Below are positions 8,461 to 16,204 of a DNA stretch of 38,346 nt, one piece after another. How positions within the stretch are numbered: the stretch's first letter is position 1; each line of letters opens with the position of its first letter. The notes under the pieces are model-generated. The model was given only the letters and a program-made list of their open reading frames with translations, was not told the origin of the DNA and ran no database searches. Origin of the DNA: Streptomyces longisporoflavus (lineage in GTDB: Bacteria > Actinomycetota > Actinomycetes > Streptomycetales > Streptomycetaceae); assembly GCF_014649775.1 (NCBI RefSeq), contig NZ_BMTR01000042.1:1-38346 (forward strand). The letters are read 5' to 3'. The position numbers were made by a program, and so were the translations under genes.

Positions 8461-8823
8461 TGACCGCAGCACAGAAGACCCAGACGGCCGGCACCGCCCC
8501 GGCGGCCTCGCCGGACACACTGCGCACGATCTGCCACACGAAATTCTCCTGGGTGATCGTCTTCACCGCCCTCCACGTCTACTGGTGCTTCGGCGACACG
8601 TTCGGCTTCGGTGACGCGAGCGCCACCGTGCCGCAGACCAAGACCGTCGGCGACTGGGTTTCCGCGGCGGTGATCAGCGTCATGTTCCTGGTCGGGGCGT
8701 TCGTCCCGTTCGCGCTCCACCGGCCCTGGGGCCGCACCGTGCCCCGCTGGCTCCTGTACTGCTGCACCTGGACGGGGGCAGCCCTGCTCATCGTGCGCGG
8801 CACGGCGGGGGTCCTCGACAGCG
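8460..8823 (+). pseudogene. Second DUF3995-like membrane gene, truncated by an IS remnant
   Basis: The first 121 codons are normal: FSWVIVFTALHVYWCFG as first helix, a second helix near VISVMFLVGAFVPFAL, and a third near LLYCCTWTGAALLIV, then GTAGVLDSVR. After 8823 the DNA is IS3 transposase sequence, so the fourth helix is lost. By chance the frame stays open to 9494 through out-of-frame transposase DNA and ends in real transposase sequence; the resulting 344-residue frame is a chimera, not a genuine protein. Confidence 0.7.
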
Positions 8824-9494
8824 TGCGGTCAACCACAAGCGCATCGCGAGGATCATATGCGGACCATCGGCCTCGAAGGAGTCCGCCTGCGGCGCCGGCA
8901 CCGCACCACCATCGCCGACCCGGCCGCCGCGAAAGCCCCGGACCTGATCGGCCGCGTCTTCACCGCGACCGGGATCAACACCAAGTGCGTCGGCGACATC
9001 ACCTACTTGAGCGTCAGTGGCGGACGATTCTGCTATCTCGCGACGGTGATCGACCTGCACTCGCGCCGCCTGGCCGGATGGGCGATCGCCGACCACATGC
9101 GAACCGAGCTCGTCATCGACGCCCGCCGAGGTCTTCGAAGAGCAGCTACGCTCGCTGCAACAGCCCGGTGTTGCAACGACTGGTTGAACTCGCCCAGTAC
9201 ACCAGCCGGGCCTTCGCGGACGCCTGCCGCCGGGCCGGCGTCCTGCAGAGCATGAGCGCCGTCGGGTCCAGCGCGGACAACGCCGCCGCCGAATCGTTCA
9301 ACGCCAGCTTCAAAAGAGAAACACTGAAGGGCCGAAAAGGCTGGTCAAGCGAGCGCGAGGCCCGACTCGACGCCTTCCGCTGGCTGTCCCGTTACAACAC
9401 CCGACGCCGTCATGCACGGCTCAGCCAGCGAGCCCCGGTCACCTACGAGACCACCGTCCACCCAACATCAACTACCCTGGCCCGAGCCGCATAG
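8824..9494 (+). pseudogene. IS3-family OrfB remnant with a foreign transposase insert
   Basis: It begins inside OrfB (VNHKRIARI), has a 2-base insertion (ATATG at 8853-8857), and continues with GRVFTATGINTKCVGDITYL, holding the first catalytic Asp, and IADHMRTELVIDA. The segment that should carry the second catalytic Asp (HSDHG) is replaced by unrelated sequence. The last part is good OrfB again: QYTSRAFADACRRAG, the catalytic Glu in NAAAESFNASFKRE, and RYNTRRRHARLSQ. The 5' third and all of orfA are missing. It is related to, but clearly diverged from, the intact IS3 at 14111. Confidence 0.8.
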
Positions 9495-9536
9495 ACGTGT
9501 TCAAACTTCGGGGTCAAGGCCCCCGATCTGGGGTAC

Positions 9537-10430
9537 TCAGGGTGTCGGCGGAACGGCGACGGCCCGCAAGGATTGCAGGTTGGCTGCCAGGAAGTCGTCG
9601 AATGTGCGCGCTGGCCGGCCCGTTATATCGCGGACTGTGGTCGTGATCGTGGCCTGGGATCCGGCGGCTACCTCCTTAACCAGGAAAGCGATATCGTCGG
9701 CAAACCGGGGCGGTAGGCCCTGGGACCTCATGGCGGCGGCCAGAGAGTCGGGGGGCAGTTCCGCACGTCCCACAGGCCGGCCCAGCGCGGACGAAACCTT
9801 GTCGGCGACCTCGGCGTCAGTGAGCGCCTCAGGGCCGGTGAGGACGAAAGCCTTCTCCTGGGCCAGCGGCCCTGCCAGCGGCCCTGCCAGCAGGACGGTC
9901 GCGCAGGCCGCGATGTCATGGCAGTCGATGTGGGCGACAGGAGTGCTGCCGTAGCTGCTGATCAGGTTTCCGTCAGAGGTGAAGGCTTCCGGTGTGAGGA
10001 AGTTCTGCATGAAGCCAGCGGGCTGCAGCAGCGACCAGGCGAGACCAGACGCCTGCAGATACTCCTCGATTTCCCCGTGCGCGCCCTGGGAGAGCTTCGC
10101 CCCCTGGCGAGCGTGCCAGACCGACACCTTCACCACATGCGTGATGCCGGCCTCGCGCGCTGCGTCGATCACTGTCTTCTGCTGACGGATCATCGGCTGC
10201 TCCCCATCCACCGGCTGCGCGCCCGCGCTGTTGAGGAACAGCCGGTCCGCGCCGTCAAGCGCTGCGATGATCGAGTTCGGGTCGTCGAAGTCGCCGACGA
10301 CGAAATCGCAGCCCATTGCCCGCCCCTTGGCCTCGTCGCGGACCAGTGCCCGAAACGCCGCGCCGGCCTGACGCAGCTGGCCCGCCAAGGACCTGCCGAT
10401 GGCGCCGGTGGCTCCCGTTATCAAGATCAC
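9537..10430 (-). CDS. NmrA/SDR-like NAD(P)-binding oxidoreductase
   Basis: A 297-residue cytosolic protein. The N-terminal Rossmann motif, TGATGAIGRSLAGQL, is at residues 5-19, followed by GDFDDP and DGADRLFLNS. The C-terminal part has NmrA/QOR2-like features (HGEIEEYLQASGLAWSLLQP, GFMQNF, VAHIDCHDIA). No YxxxK catalytic pair is obvious, so it fits the atypical extended SDRs, which act as quinone oxidoreductases or redox sensors. A small in-frame duplication gives AGPLAGPLA near residue 182. It is divergent from a TetR gene with two shared dyads between them, so it is probably that regulator's target. Confidence 0.85.
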   Translation of the reverse strand: MILITGATGAIGRSLAGQLRQAGAAFRALVRDEAKGRAMGCDFVVGDFDDPNSIIAALDGADRLFLNSAGAQPVDGEQPMIRQQKTVIDAAREAGITHVVKVSVWHARQGAKLSQGAHGEIEEYLQASGLAWSLLQPAGFMQNFLTPEAFTSDGNLISSYGSTPVAHIDCHDIAACATVLLAGPLAGPLAQEKAFVLTGPEALTDAEVADKVSSALGRPVGRAELPPDSLAAAMRSQGLPPRFADDIAFLVKEVAAGSQATITTTVRDITGRPARTFDDFLAANLQSLRAVAVPPTP

Positions 10431-10468
10431 GTAAGTCCCCTCAACGGGTGCGGCGGCCCCCCAACGGC

Positions 10469-10516
10469 TAACCTGAGGGACCCTCGGATAGAGTTAACCT
10501 GAGGCCTCCTCGAATT
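10469..10516. promoter_or_regulatory. Two operator-like dyads between the reductase and TetR genes
   Basis: TAACCTGAGG-N3-CCTCGGATA (10469-10490) and TAACCTGAGG-N3-CCTCGAATT (10495-10516) are near-identical 22-bp elements 26 bp apart. Each contains an imperfect TGAGG-N3-CCTCG dyad, the usual form of a TetR-dimer site. They cover the region where both divergent promoters must lie. Confidence 0.6.
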
Positions 10517-10533
10517 AGCAAGGAGCGAAGAAG

Positions 10534-11148
10534 ATGACTGAGCCCCCGCGCCGCCGGCCGCGTGCCGACGCTCGGCGCAACCGCGATCGCCTCCTGGCCG
10601 AGGCCGACGCGGTTTTCCGTCAAGAGGGCACGGACGCGCCCTTGGAGAGCGTCGCCCGACGGGCTGGCGTCGCGATCGGCACGCTGTACGGCCATTTCCC
10701 CAACCGTCGCGCCCTCGTCGGCTCACTGCTACGCGAACGCAATCAGGCCCTTTTCCAGCACGGACAGGAACTGCTCACCAGCTCCCCGCCCGCGCAAGCG
10801 CTCACCCGGTGGGTGTACGCGGTAGTCGAGCACGCCGCCGCCTACCAGGGGCTGGCCGCTGTACTGGCCGACGGCCTGGGTGACCAGGAGTCCGAACTCC
10901 ATGCCTCTTGCGTGCGCATGACAGACATCAGCGACCAGCTGATCGTCAACGCCCGGGCGATCGGCGCACTCCGCCGAGACGTGACCGGCGCCGACATCTT
11001 CGCCCTGATGAACGCCGCCGCCTGGACCCGCGAGCACATGCCCCTTGAGCAGGCGGACCGGCTCGTGGCACTGACCATGGACGGCATGTTGACCCAGGCA
11101 CCGAACAGGAACACAACGATGAAGCAAGACCGCAGCCAGACCTCTTGA
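10534..11148 (+). CDS. TetR family transcriptional regulator
   Basis: A 204-residue protein. The N-terminal helix-turn-helix domain is clear: DADAVFRQEGTDAPLESVARRAGVAIGTLYGHFPNRRALV, shown in pieces as LESVARRAGVAIGTLYGHF at residues 39-57. The C-terminal part is all-helical and resembles the SBP_bac-type ligand domain of TetR members often adjacent to SDR genes. AAGGAG lies 8-13 nt before the ATG. It is divergent from the NmrA-like gene and probably represses both through the dyads at 10469-10516. The ligand is unknown. Confidence 0.9.
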   Translation: MTEPPRRRPRADARRNRDRLLAEADAVFRQEGTDAPLESVARRAGVAIGTLYGHFPNRRALVGSLLRERNQALFQHGQELLTSSPPAQALTRWVYAVVEHAAAYQGLAAVLADGLGDQESELHASCVRMTDISDQLIVNARAIGALRRDVTGADIFALMNAAAWTREHMPLEQADRLVALTMDGMLTQAPNRNTTMKQDRSQTS

Positions 11149-11194
11149 CCACCGGCAGGTCAGTCACTCGGAGAGGCCCCGCGGACAAAGAACC

Positions 11195-11389
11195 GAAGAA
11201 CGGTCCCCTACACCAACCAGCCGTCGCACTCTCCGCCGGGACCTCCTCGCCGTCACCGCCGGCCTCACCCTCACCCACAGCTCCGGTGTCGTCAAAGGCC
11301 ACCTCAACCGAATCAAAACGATCAAGCGCCAGATGTACGGCCGAGCCTCATTCGCCCTCCTCAGAGCCCGCGTCCTCCTCCAGCCGTAG
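11195..11389 (+). pseudogene. ISL3-family transposase C-terminal remnant
   Basis: The frame ending at TAG 11387-11389 reads LLAVTAGLTLTHSSGVV, KGHLNRIKTIKRQMYGR and ASFALLRARVLL. This is the characteristic tail of ISL3 transposases (S-S-G-x-V-E-G-H-x-N-R-I-K). The catalytic Glu is here Lys (VVKGH), so even this part has decayed. Confidence 0.7.
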
Positions 11390-11532
11390 CCATCACGAAA
11401 GCGCGGTCACAACCCTTCACTTGGCGAGTGAGCGCGCGAAGTGGCACCCGCATCGGACGGCGTCGACGACTCGGGTGGCAAGGATGCTTGTTTGGCGTGA
11501 CGGCGGCGGCCGTCGCGGTCGCAACAGCTCAG

Positions 11533-12075
11533 TCAGCGCTTTCCGTAGTTCTCCGGGCCGCAGGAGCGCGACGCTCGCGTCGTCGCGGCAAGTACATACG
11601 GATAGAGCCCTGCTTCCGCGGCGAGGTCGGTGCGCAGAGCGCGGACAGTGATCACATAGCGCCCCGTCCAGCGGATGTGGGCACGCCAGAAATATCCGTC
11701 GCTGAAGCTGCTGCGGCGGGGGCTGCCGTCGCTGTTGGTCTGGGCGGACCAGAGTGTCAGTTCCTTAAAGTACGAGCCGTCCTTCTGGAGGAAGTTGTAG
11801 GTCATTTCGGCCGTCGTGCTGTCCGGCATTGGGAAAACGGTGACGGAGACCAGGATGGGCGGGTTGGAACTGCGCTGCTCCAGGTAGACCCCGGCCATCA
11901 CCCGCGGACAGCCGCAGGAGGTGAGTACGGAGACCGCGTCACTGGGCCCGACCTCCTCAGTCGGCCGGGGACCCGCCGCCACCCGTAGATACTCGGTTTC
12001 GAGGTCGTTGACGAACTTTTCGGGCAACAAAGCGTCTACGGTGAACGGAATCGGATCGGTTGCCCTGCTGCTCCA
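11533..12075 (-). pseudogene. C-terminal domain of the Ser/Thr kinase, out of frame
   Basis: This frame encodes PIPFTVDALLPEKFVNDLE, TEYLRVAAGPRP, a segment SVLTSCGCPRVMAGVYLEQ, and a tail RYVITVRALRTDLAAEAG. It has no start codon near its protein-like beginning, and it begins exactly where the kinase frame loses sense (near 12060, in ACCGATCCGATTCC). It therefore looks like the extracytoplasmic or sensor end of the same protein, disconnected by a small indel. I see no membrane segment in the surviving parts. Confidence 0.55.
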
Positions 12076-13162
12076 TGATCTTTTCGTCTCCCTCTGCTCC
12101 CGCGGTGGTCGTGTCGTGAACGGGGCCGAGAATCCGCTCGACCTCGGCGCGCTGGGCCTGCATGAGGTCCCTGACGCGCGAGGGCCAGGGCCGCGTGGCC
12201 GTGGCGGCTTGACCAATGAGGTCTCGTAGTCGGCTCAGGTCGGCCCGCTCGGCCGGGTCCTTGGCCAGGCACGCTTCGGCGACTCGCCGTATGCGGTTGG
12301 GGAGCGCCAACAGGTCGGGCTCGGAGTACAGGACGTTGTGGAGCACCTGCTGCAGCGACGTCCCCGCGAACGGACTCGCTCCGGTACAGGCCATGACCAG
12401 CACGGAACCGAGCGAGAAGATGTCGCTCGCCGGCGTGATCGCCGTTCCGTCGACCTGCTCGGGAGACATGTAGGGCGGCGAGCCGACCACCCACCCGGTC
12501 CGTGTGAGCCTGGTGCTGCCCGGGGCGTCGTCGGTGGCCAGCGCGACACCGAAATCGACCACCCAAACGCCCTTGTCATTGGCGGTGAGCGGGACGCCCG
12601 TCGTGGTGGATTCGTCGGTGAGGAGGATGTTGTCCGGCTTGAGGTCCCGGTGCACGAGGCCGGCCCCGTGGATCTCGTGGAGCGCGGCGGTCAGGCCGGC
12701 GGCCAGCCGCAGGGCGGCCTCCTCCGGAAGCGTCCTAGGAGCGATGCCGACGGTGGTGGCATCGGTGGTTGCGCCGCTAGCGGCGTCACTGGCCGTACCG
12801 GCATCGGCCACCTGCTGCAACGACGGGCCCGAGATAAAGGCCGAGACGAGCCAGGGGGTGGGCGCGTCGAGGTCTGCGTCGAGCACGGGGGCGGTGTAGG
12901 CGCCGCGCACCCTGCGCGCTGCAGCAACCTCCCGCCTGAACCGCCCTTGGTGACGCGCGTCGTCGGCGAGAGCTGCGCGGATGAGTTTGACGGCCACAAG
13001 CCGGCCGTCCGACGCAGTACCCAGAAAGACCCGGCCCATACCACCATGGCCCAGTACAGCCAGTAATCGGTATGGCCCGATCTCCCGTGGGTCGGCCTCC
13101 GCCAGGGGTTCCACCACCACCACCACCTCCCAGCACAGATCATGCCGCGCGACAGCGGACAA
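11957..13162 (-). CDS. Serine/threonine protein kinase (Pkn-type)
   Basis: An intact Hanks-type kinase domain. It shows the glycine loop LGHGGMGRVFLG, VAVKLI with the ATP Lys, HRDLKPDN with the catalytic Asp, DFGVA, the APE region GSPPYMSPEQ, and SDIFSLGSVL. The start is more likely one of the GTG codons near 13118, just after GGGAGG, than the frame start at 13162. After about residue 360 the frame leaves protein-like sequence (RRRFVARKVRQRPRN), while another frame continues plausibly, so the natural product was probably longer. It would phosphorylate Ser/Thr of unknown targets in the cytoplasm. The gene is monocistronic as seen. Confidence 0.82.
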   Translation of the reverse strand: MSAVARHDLCWEVVVVVEPLAEADPREIGPYRLLAVLGHGGMGRVFLGTASDGRLVAVKLIRAALADDARHQGRFRREVAAARRVRGAYTAPVLDADLDAPTPWLVSAFISGPSLQQVADAGTASDAASGATTDATTVGIAPRTLPEEAALRLAAGLTAALHEIHGAGLVHRDLKPDNILLTDESTTTGVPLTANDKGVWVVDFGVALATDDAPGSTRLTRTGWVVGSPPYMSPEQVDGTAITPASDIFSLGSVLVMACTGASPFAGTSLQQVLHNVLYSEPDLLALPNRIRRVAEACLAKDPAERADLSRLRDLIGQAATATRPWPSRVRDLMQAQRAEVERILGPVHDTTTAGAEGDEKIMEQQGNRSDSVHRRRFVARKVRQRPRNRVSTGGGGSPAD

Positions 13163-13505
13163 TGCTAGGCCGGCCCGGCAGCATCCAGTCTTCCCGCGGG
13201 AGGGAGGATTCAGCTCCTGGCATTCCTGCAGGATGAGTTGGCGTCGTGTTCCGGCGAGTTGAGCATCGGCGCTTCTTCTGGTCAGAGGCTTTACTCAACT
13301 CGCCGAATGGGATGCTGAGTCACATCCGCTGTTGAGCCGAAGCGCGATAGGTGCCACCAAGGCAAACTTGCTGTCACTCCGTGTAGGAGACCGGCTTAGG
13401 TCGAGGGGCGTCGGCGCAGATGTCACCAAACAACCTCCTGGATAAAACGCTCTTCCAGGTACCGGGCGGGCGGGCCGACGCATGGCAGGAGCCTGACCAA
13501 TCACC
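13163..13505. other. Gene-free stretch with a long-loop inverted repeat
   Basis: No supported frame was found. CGGCGAGTTGAG at 13252-13263 has its exact complement at 13294-13305, a 12-bp stem with a 30-nt loop. This could be a terminator-like structure or the ends of a tiny element. Confidence 0.4.
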
Positions 13506-13997
13506 TTAACGATGCCTGTCAAGAAACTTGATCATTCCCGCCCTGACTGCTTCGATATCCTCACCGCTATAGGCGGTCAGAGTGAACGAGCGGTCCCAGC
13601 AAACGAACTTACCGGGTGGCCAGTACCCGCGATTGAAAAACCCCTTGCGACGTTTCAACAAGCCCTGCGACAGCGGCGTGATGAGTGTGGCGCCGTCACT
13701 CATCAGCACCAGCGAAGTGCCAGACTCCCTATCACCATCGTCGTAAAACGTGCTGAACAGCCAACCCTCACCACGCACTACTCGCGTGGGATGGAACTGC
13801 CTCAAGTTGCCCTTCGGCTCCACCACTTCGTATTCGTGAACCGGAATAAGGGGGACACCGCGTCGTCGCAGAGCCGTAGCGAACTCTTCGAGTAGTGCAG
13901 GAAGGGGTGCGGCTGCTGCTTCTCTCGCCTGCTGGTTGCGTCTCGCATCAGCTTGACGCTTCTCTTCAAGTCGCCGCACGTCATCTTCCAGGCCCAT
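13506..13997 (-). CDS. Hypothetical protein with charged coiled-coil N-terminus
   Basis: A 163-residue soluble protein. Residues 1-30 (DDVRRLEEKRQADARRNQ) form a charged coiled coil. The rest is a compact alpha/beta domain with VHEYEVVEP, GEGWLFSTFYDDG, GATLITPLSQGL and FTLTAYSGEDIEAV. I do not recognise the family. The start is set by a TAGCGT box exactly six bases before the ATG with no Shine-Dalgarno sequence, so the gene is probably leaderless. Codon use is normal for the organism. Confidence 0.65.
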   Translation of the reverse strand: MGLEDDVRRLEEKRQADARRNQQAREAAAAPLPALLEEFATALRRRGVPLIPVHEYEVVEPKGNLRQFHPTRVVRGEGWLFSTFYDDGDRESGTSLVLMSDGATLITPLSQGLLKRRKGFFNRGYWPPGKFVCWDRSFTLTAYSGEDIEAVRAGMIKFLDRHR

Positions 13998-14003
13998 GGG
14001 CGA

Positions 14004-14009
14004 ACGCTA
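14004..14009 (-). promoter_or_regulatory. -10 box of a leaderless promoter
   Basis: On the minus strand TAGCGT precedes the ATG at 13997 by six bases. No -35 hexamer stands out. Confidence 0.45.
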
Positions 14010-14184
14010 CAGGGCTAGGGCGAGCCCTCGGGTCCTAACGAAATAACTTGCTTGGGATGAGGAGTCAGGCCGAGATTGGATAGTTGCGTAGCATAGAAGC
14101 GGTGACGGGGCCTCCCCCTGAGTGGTGGACACGCTGATACTGGATCTGCTTGATCCGGAGGAAGCGAGAAGACCGCCGAAGGCG

Positions 14185-14523
14185 ATGAAGGACTACTCGG
14201 ACGAGTTCAAGGCCGATGCCGTGGCCCTGTACGAGTCCACACCCGGGGCGACCTACAAGAGCATCGCCGCCGACCAGGGCATCAAACGGGCGACCCTGCG
14301 TGAATGGGTGCTGCGCGACCGCGAACGCCGTGGCGCCAGTGCGACGGCGGCGAAGCCGGCCGCCCCACCTCGGGAGGCGATGCCGTCCGCTGATCCGGAC
14401 GAGCGGGTCCGACAGCTGGAGGCGAGGGTGGCAGAACTGGAAGCGAGTGAGCGCAAACTCGCCACCGAGCGGGACATCCTCCGCAAGGCGGCCAAATATT
14501 TCGCCGGAGAGACGAACTGGTGA
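14185..14523 (+). CDS. IS3-family OrfA
   Basis: A 112-residue protein from the ATG at 14185 (MKDYSDEFKADAVALY); an in-frame GTG at 14122 lies next to the inverted repeat and is less likely. It contains the helix-turn-helix of IS3 OrfA (YKSIAADQGIKRATLREWV) and a C-terminal leucine-zipper helix (RVRQLEARVAELEASERKL). It binds the IS ends and regulates or joins OrfB. The stop overlaps the orfB start as GTGA. Confidence 0.85.
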   Translation: MKDYSDEFKADAVALYESTPGATYKSIAADQGIKRATLREWVLRDRERRGASATAAKPAAPPREAMPSADPDERVRQLEARVAELEASERKLATERDILRKAAKYFAGETNW

Positions 14524-15416
14524 TCAGCCGCTTCCAGTTCGTTGACGACCACCGGGACACCTACGAGGTGAAGCGGCTCTGCCAGGTCCTGGACGTGAAC
14601 CGGTCCAGCTACTACAAGTGGCTCGCCGGCGCCCGGGCCCGGGCCGCCCGGCAGCACCAGGACCGAGTCCCGGCCCAGGAGATCCGTCAGGTCCACGGCA
14701 AATCCGGCGGCACCTACGGCTCCCCGCGCGTGACCGCCGAGCTCCGCGAGCAGGGGCGGCAGGTCAACGAAAAGCGGGTCGCCCAGATCATGCGAACGTT
14801 CTCCATCACCGGCATCCGCCTGCGCAGACGCGTCCGCACCACCGTCCCGAACCCAGCAGCCCAGCCAGTCCCGGACCTGTTCCAGCGGAACTTCACCGCA
14901 ACCGAACCCGGCCTGAAATACATGGGCGACATCACCTATCTCCCCCTGGAGAACGGGGAGTTCCTCTATCTCGCGACCGTGCTGGACTGCTTCAGCCGCA
15001 AGGTCGTCGGCTGGTCCATCGCCGACCACATGCGCACCGACCTGGTCGCCGACGCACTGCGGATGGCAGCCGCGACCCGCGGCAACCTGGCGGGCCCCGT
15101 GTTCCACTCCGACCACGGGGCCCAGTACGGATCGAGGGCCTTCGCCGGCCTCTGCAACCAGCTCGGTGTCAGCCGGTCGATGGGCGCGGTCGGCACCAGC
15201 GCCGACAACGCGGCCTGCGAAAGCTTCCACGCATCCCTGAAACGCGAGACCCTCCGGGGCGCCCACGACTACGGTGACGCTGGCACCTGCCGCAGGATGG
15301 TCTTCGCCTGGCTGACCCGCTACAACACCCGCCGCCGGCACTCCGCCAACGGCCACCTCAGCCCCAACGAATACGAACACCGACACCACACCGCTAAACT
15401 CACCCTCGCCGCGTGA
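14520..15416 (+). CDS. IS3-family OrfB transposase
   Basis: A 298-residue rve-type integrase core. The HTH_21 segment (SYYKWLAGARARAARQ, HGKSGGTYGSPRVTAEL) comes first. The catalytic triad follows: Asp in YMGDITYL, Asp in VFHSDHGAQYGS, and Glu in NAACESFHASLKRE, with the tail TRYNTRRRHSANGHLSPNEY. All catalytic residues are present. It reads in the -1 frame relative to orfA, so it is made either by coupled re-initiation at the GTG or by the -1 frameshifting known for IS3. Confidence 0.9.
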   Translation: MISRFQFVDDHRDTYEVKRLCQVLDVNRSSYYKWLAGARARAARQHQDRVPAQEIRQVHGKSGGTYGSPRVTAELREQGRQVNEKRVAQIMRTFSITGIRLRRRVRTTVPNPAAQPVPDLFQRNFTATEPGLKYMGDITYLPLENGEFLYLATVLDCFSRKVVGWSIADHMRTDLVADALRMAAATRGNLAGPVFHSDHGAQYGSRAFAGLCNQLGVSRSMGAVGTSADNAACESFHASLKRETLRGAHDYGDAGTCRRMVFAWLTRYNTRRRHSANGHLSPNEYEHRHHTAKLTLAA

Positions 15417-15630
15417 TCAATAACCGCGTGCCCACCTTCATGGGAAAGGCCCGGCACCTGCCCGCCACCCTCCTGCCCCAGTCGCCATACCGATCGCCCC
15501 GCCCCTGACAGACGCAATCCCGGAGGTTGACGCACCAGCCTTCCCAGGGACCCGCCACAAGCACCGCCATCGGCGCCGGCAAGCTTTCCGTCTTGGCGTA
15601 GGGCGCGGGTCCGAGATTCACGGATCAGGC

Positions 15631-15661
15631 TTGACCCTCACGTTGCGTAAGGCTGGAGGGT
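15631..15661 (+). promoter_or_regulatory. MerR-type promoter with 19-bp spacer
   Basis: TTGACC (15631-15636) and GAGGGT (15656-15661) are separated by 19 bp, the overlong spacer typical of MerR-family targets. An imperfect palindrome, CCTCACGTTGCGTAAGG, occupies the spacer (15636-15652). The ATG follows six bases after GAGGGT. The GGAGGG there may equally act as a ribosome site. The obvious regulator is the MerR protein encoded by the second gene of the operon. Confidence 0.6.
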
Positions 15662-15667
15662 GGGTGC

Positions 15668-16204
15668 ATGAGCGACTACTACAACGCCTTTGAGATGAGT
15701 CCTGTGCCTGCTCCCGGCCCGGGTGCGGTTCCGCCAGAGCCCTTCCGTGGCATCTATGGAATGCCCGCGTTCGTGACGATCCCCACGAGCGATCTGGCCG
15801 CGTCGGTGGACTTCTGGATTCGTGGGCTCGGATTCTTCGAACTGTTCAGCGTCCCCGACACGATGGTGCATCTGCGCCGGTGGGCGTTCCAGGACGTACT
15901 CCTCGTCTCGGCGGCGAGCATTCCGGAGCAGCCACCAGCAATGAGCTTCAGTTTCTCGGGCGTACTCAGCCAGGTCGATGCCCTTGCCGAGGCATGTCGA
16001 GCGTTGCGCCCGAACTCGGTCGACGGTCCACGGGACACCTTCTGGAACACCCGCGACGTGGAGGTGATCACCCCCGAGAACGCACGGGTCGTTTTCACCG
16101 CGGCGAAGCCCTTTGATCCGGCCAGTCAGGAGGCGCGGAACCTTGAAGCCATCGGAATCACCCCGCCGGGGGACGCTCGCGGCGACAATGGGGAGCATGC
16201 CTGA
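15668..16204 (+). CDS. VOC family protein (glyoxalase/bleomycin-resistance fold)
   Basis: A 178-residue protein with an N-terminal extension and one VOC repeat pair. PAFVTIPTSDLAASVDFWIRGLGF, read as DLAASVDFWIRGLGFFELF near residues 40-58, is the classic first beta-alpha unit. LLVSAASI, FSFSGVLSQVDALAEACRAL and RDVEVITPENARVVFT complete the fold. Family members bind metal and either sequester drugs or catalyse glyoxalase/dioxygenase reactions; the ligand here is unknown. It overlaps the MerR gene by 8 nt and shares a MerR-type promoter, suggesting induction by a small hydrophobic compound or antibiotic. Confidence 0.82.
   Translation: MSDYYNAFEMSPVPAPGPGAVPPEPFRGIYGMPAFVTIPTSDLAASVDFWIRGLGFFELFSVPDTMVHLRRWAFQDVLLVSAASIPEQPPAMSFSFSGVLSQVDALAEACRALRPNSVDGPRDTFWNTRDVEVITPENARVVFTAAKPFDPASQEARNLEAIGITPPGDARGDNGEHA

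Larger units (their letters stand above)
14111..15449 (+). mobile_element. IS3-family insertion sequence, apparently intact
   Basis: orfA and orfB overlap by 4 nt and both are open. Imperfect inverted repeats flank them: 14111-14134 and 15426-15449 match at 17 of 24 positions, with the core GCGTGYCCACC. No clear target duplication is visible. At about 1340 bp it has the usual family length. It is the only transposable element in the window without an obvious lesion. Confidence 0.8.

Noticed and set aside
8460..9494. Single 344-residue protein
   Set aside because: The first 121 codons are a DUF3995-like membrane protein, the middle is out-of-frame transposase DNA, and the end is in-frame transposase; an accidental chimera.
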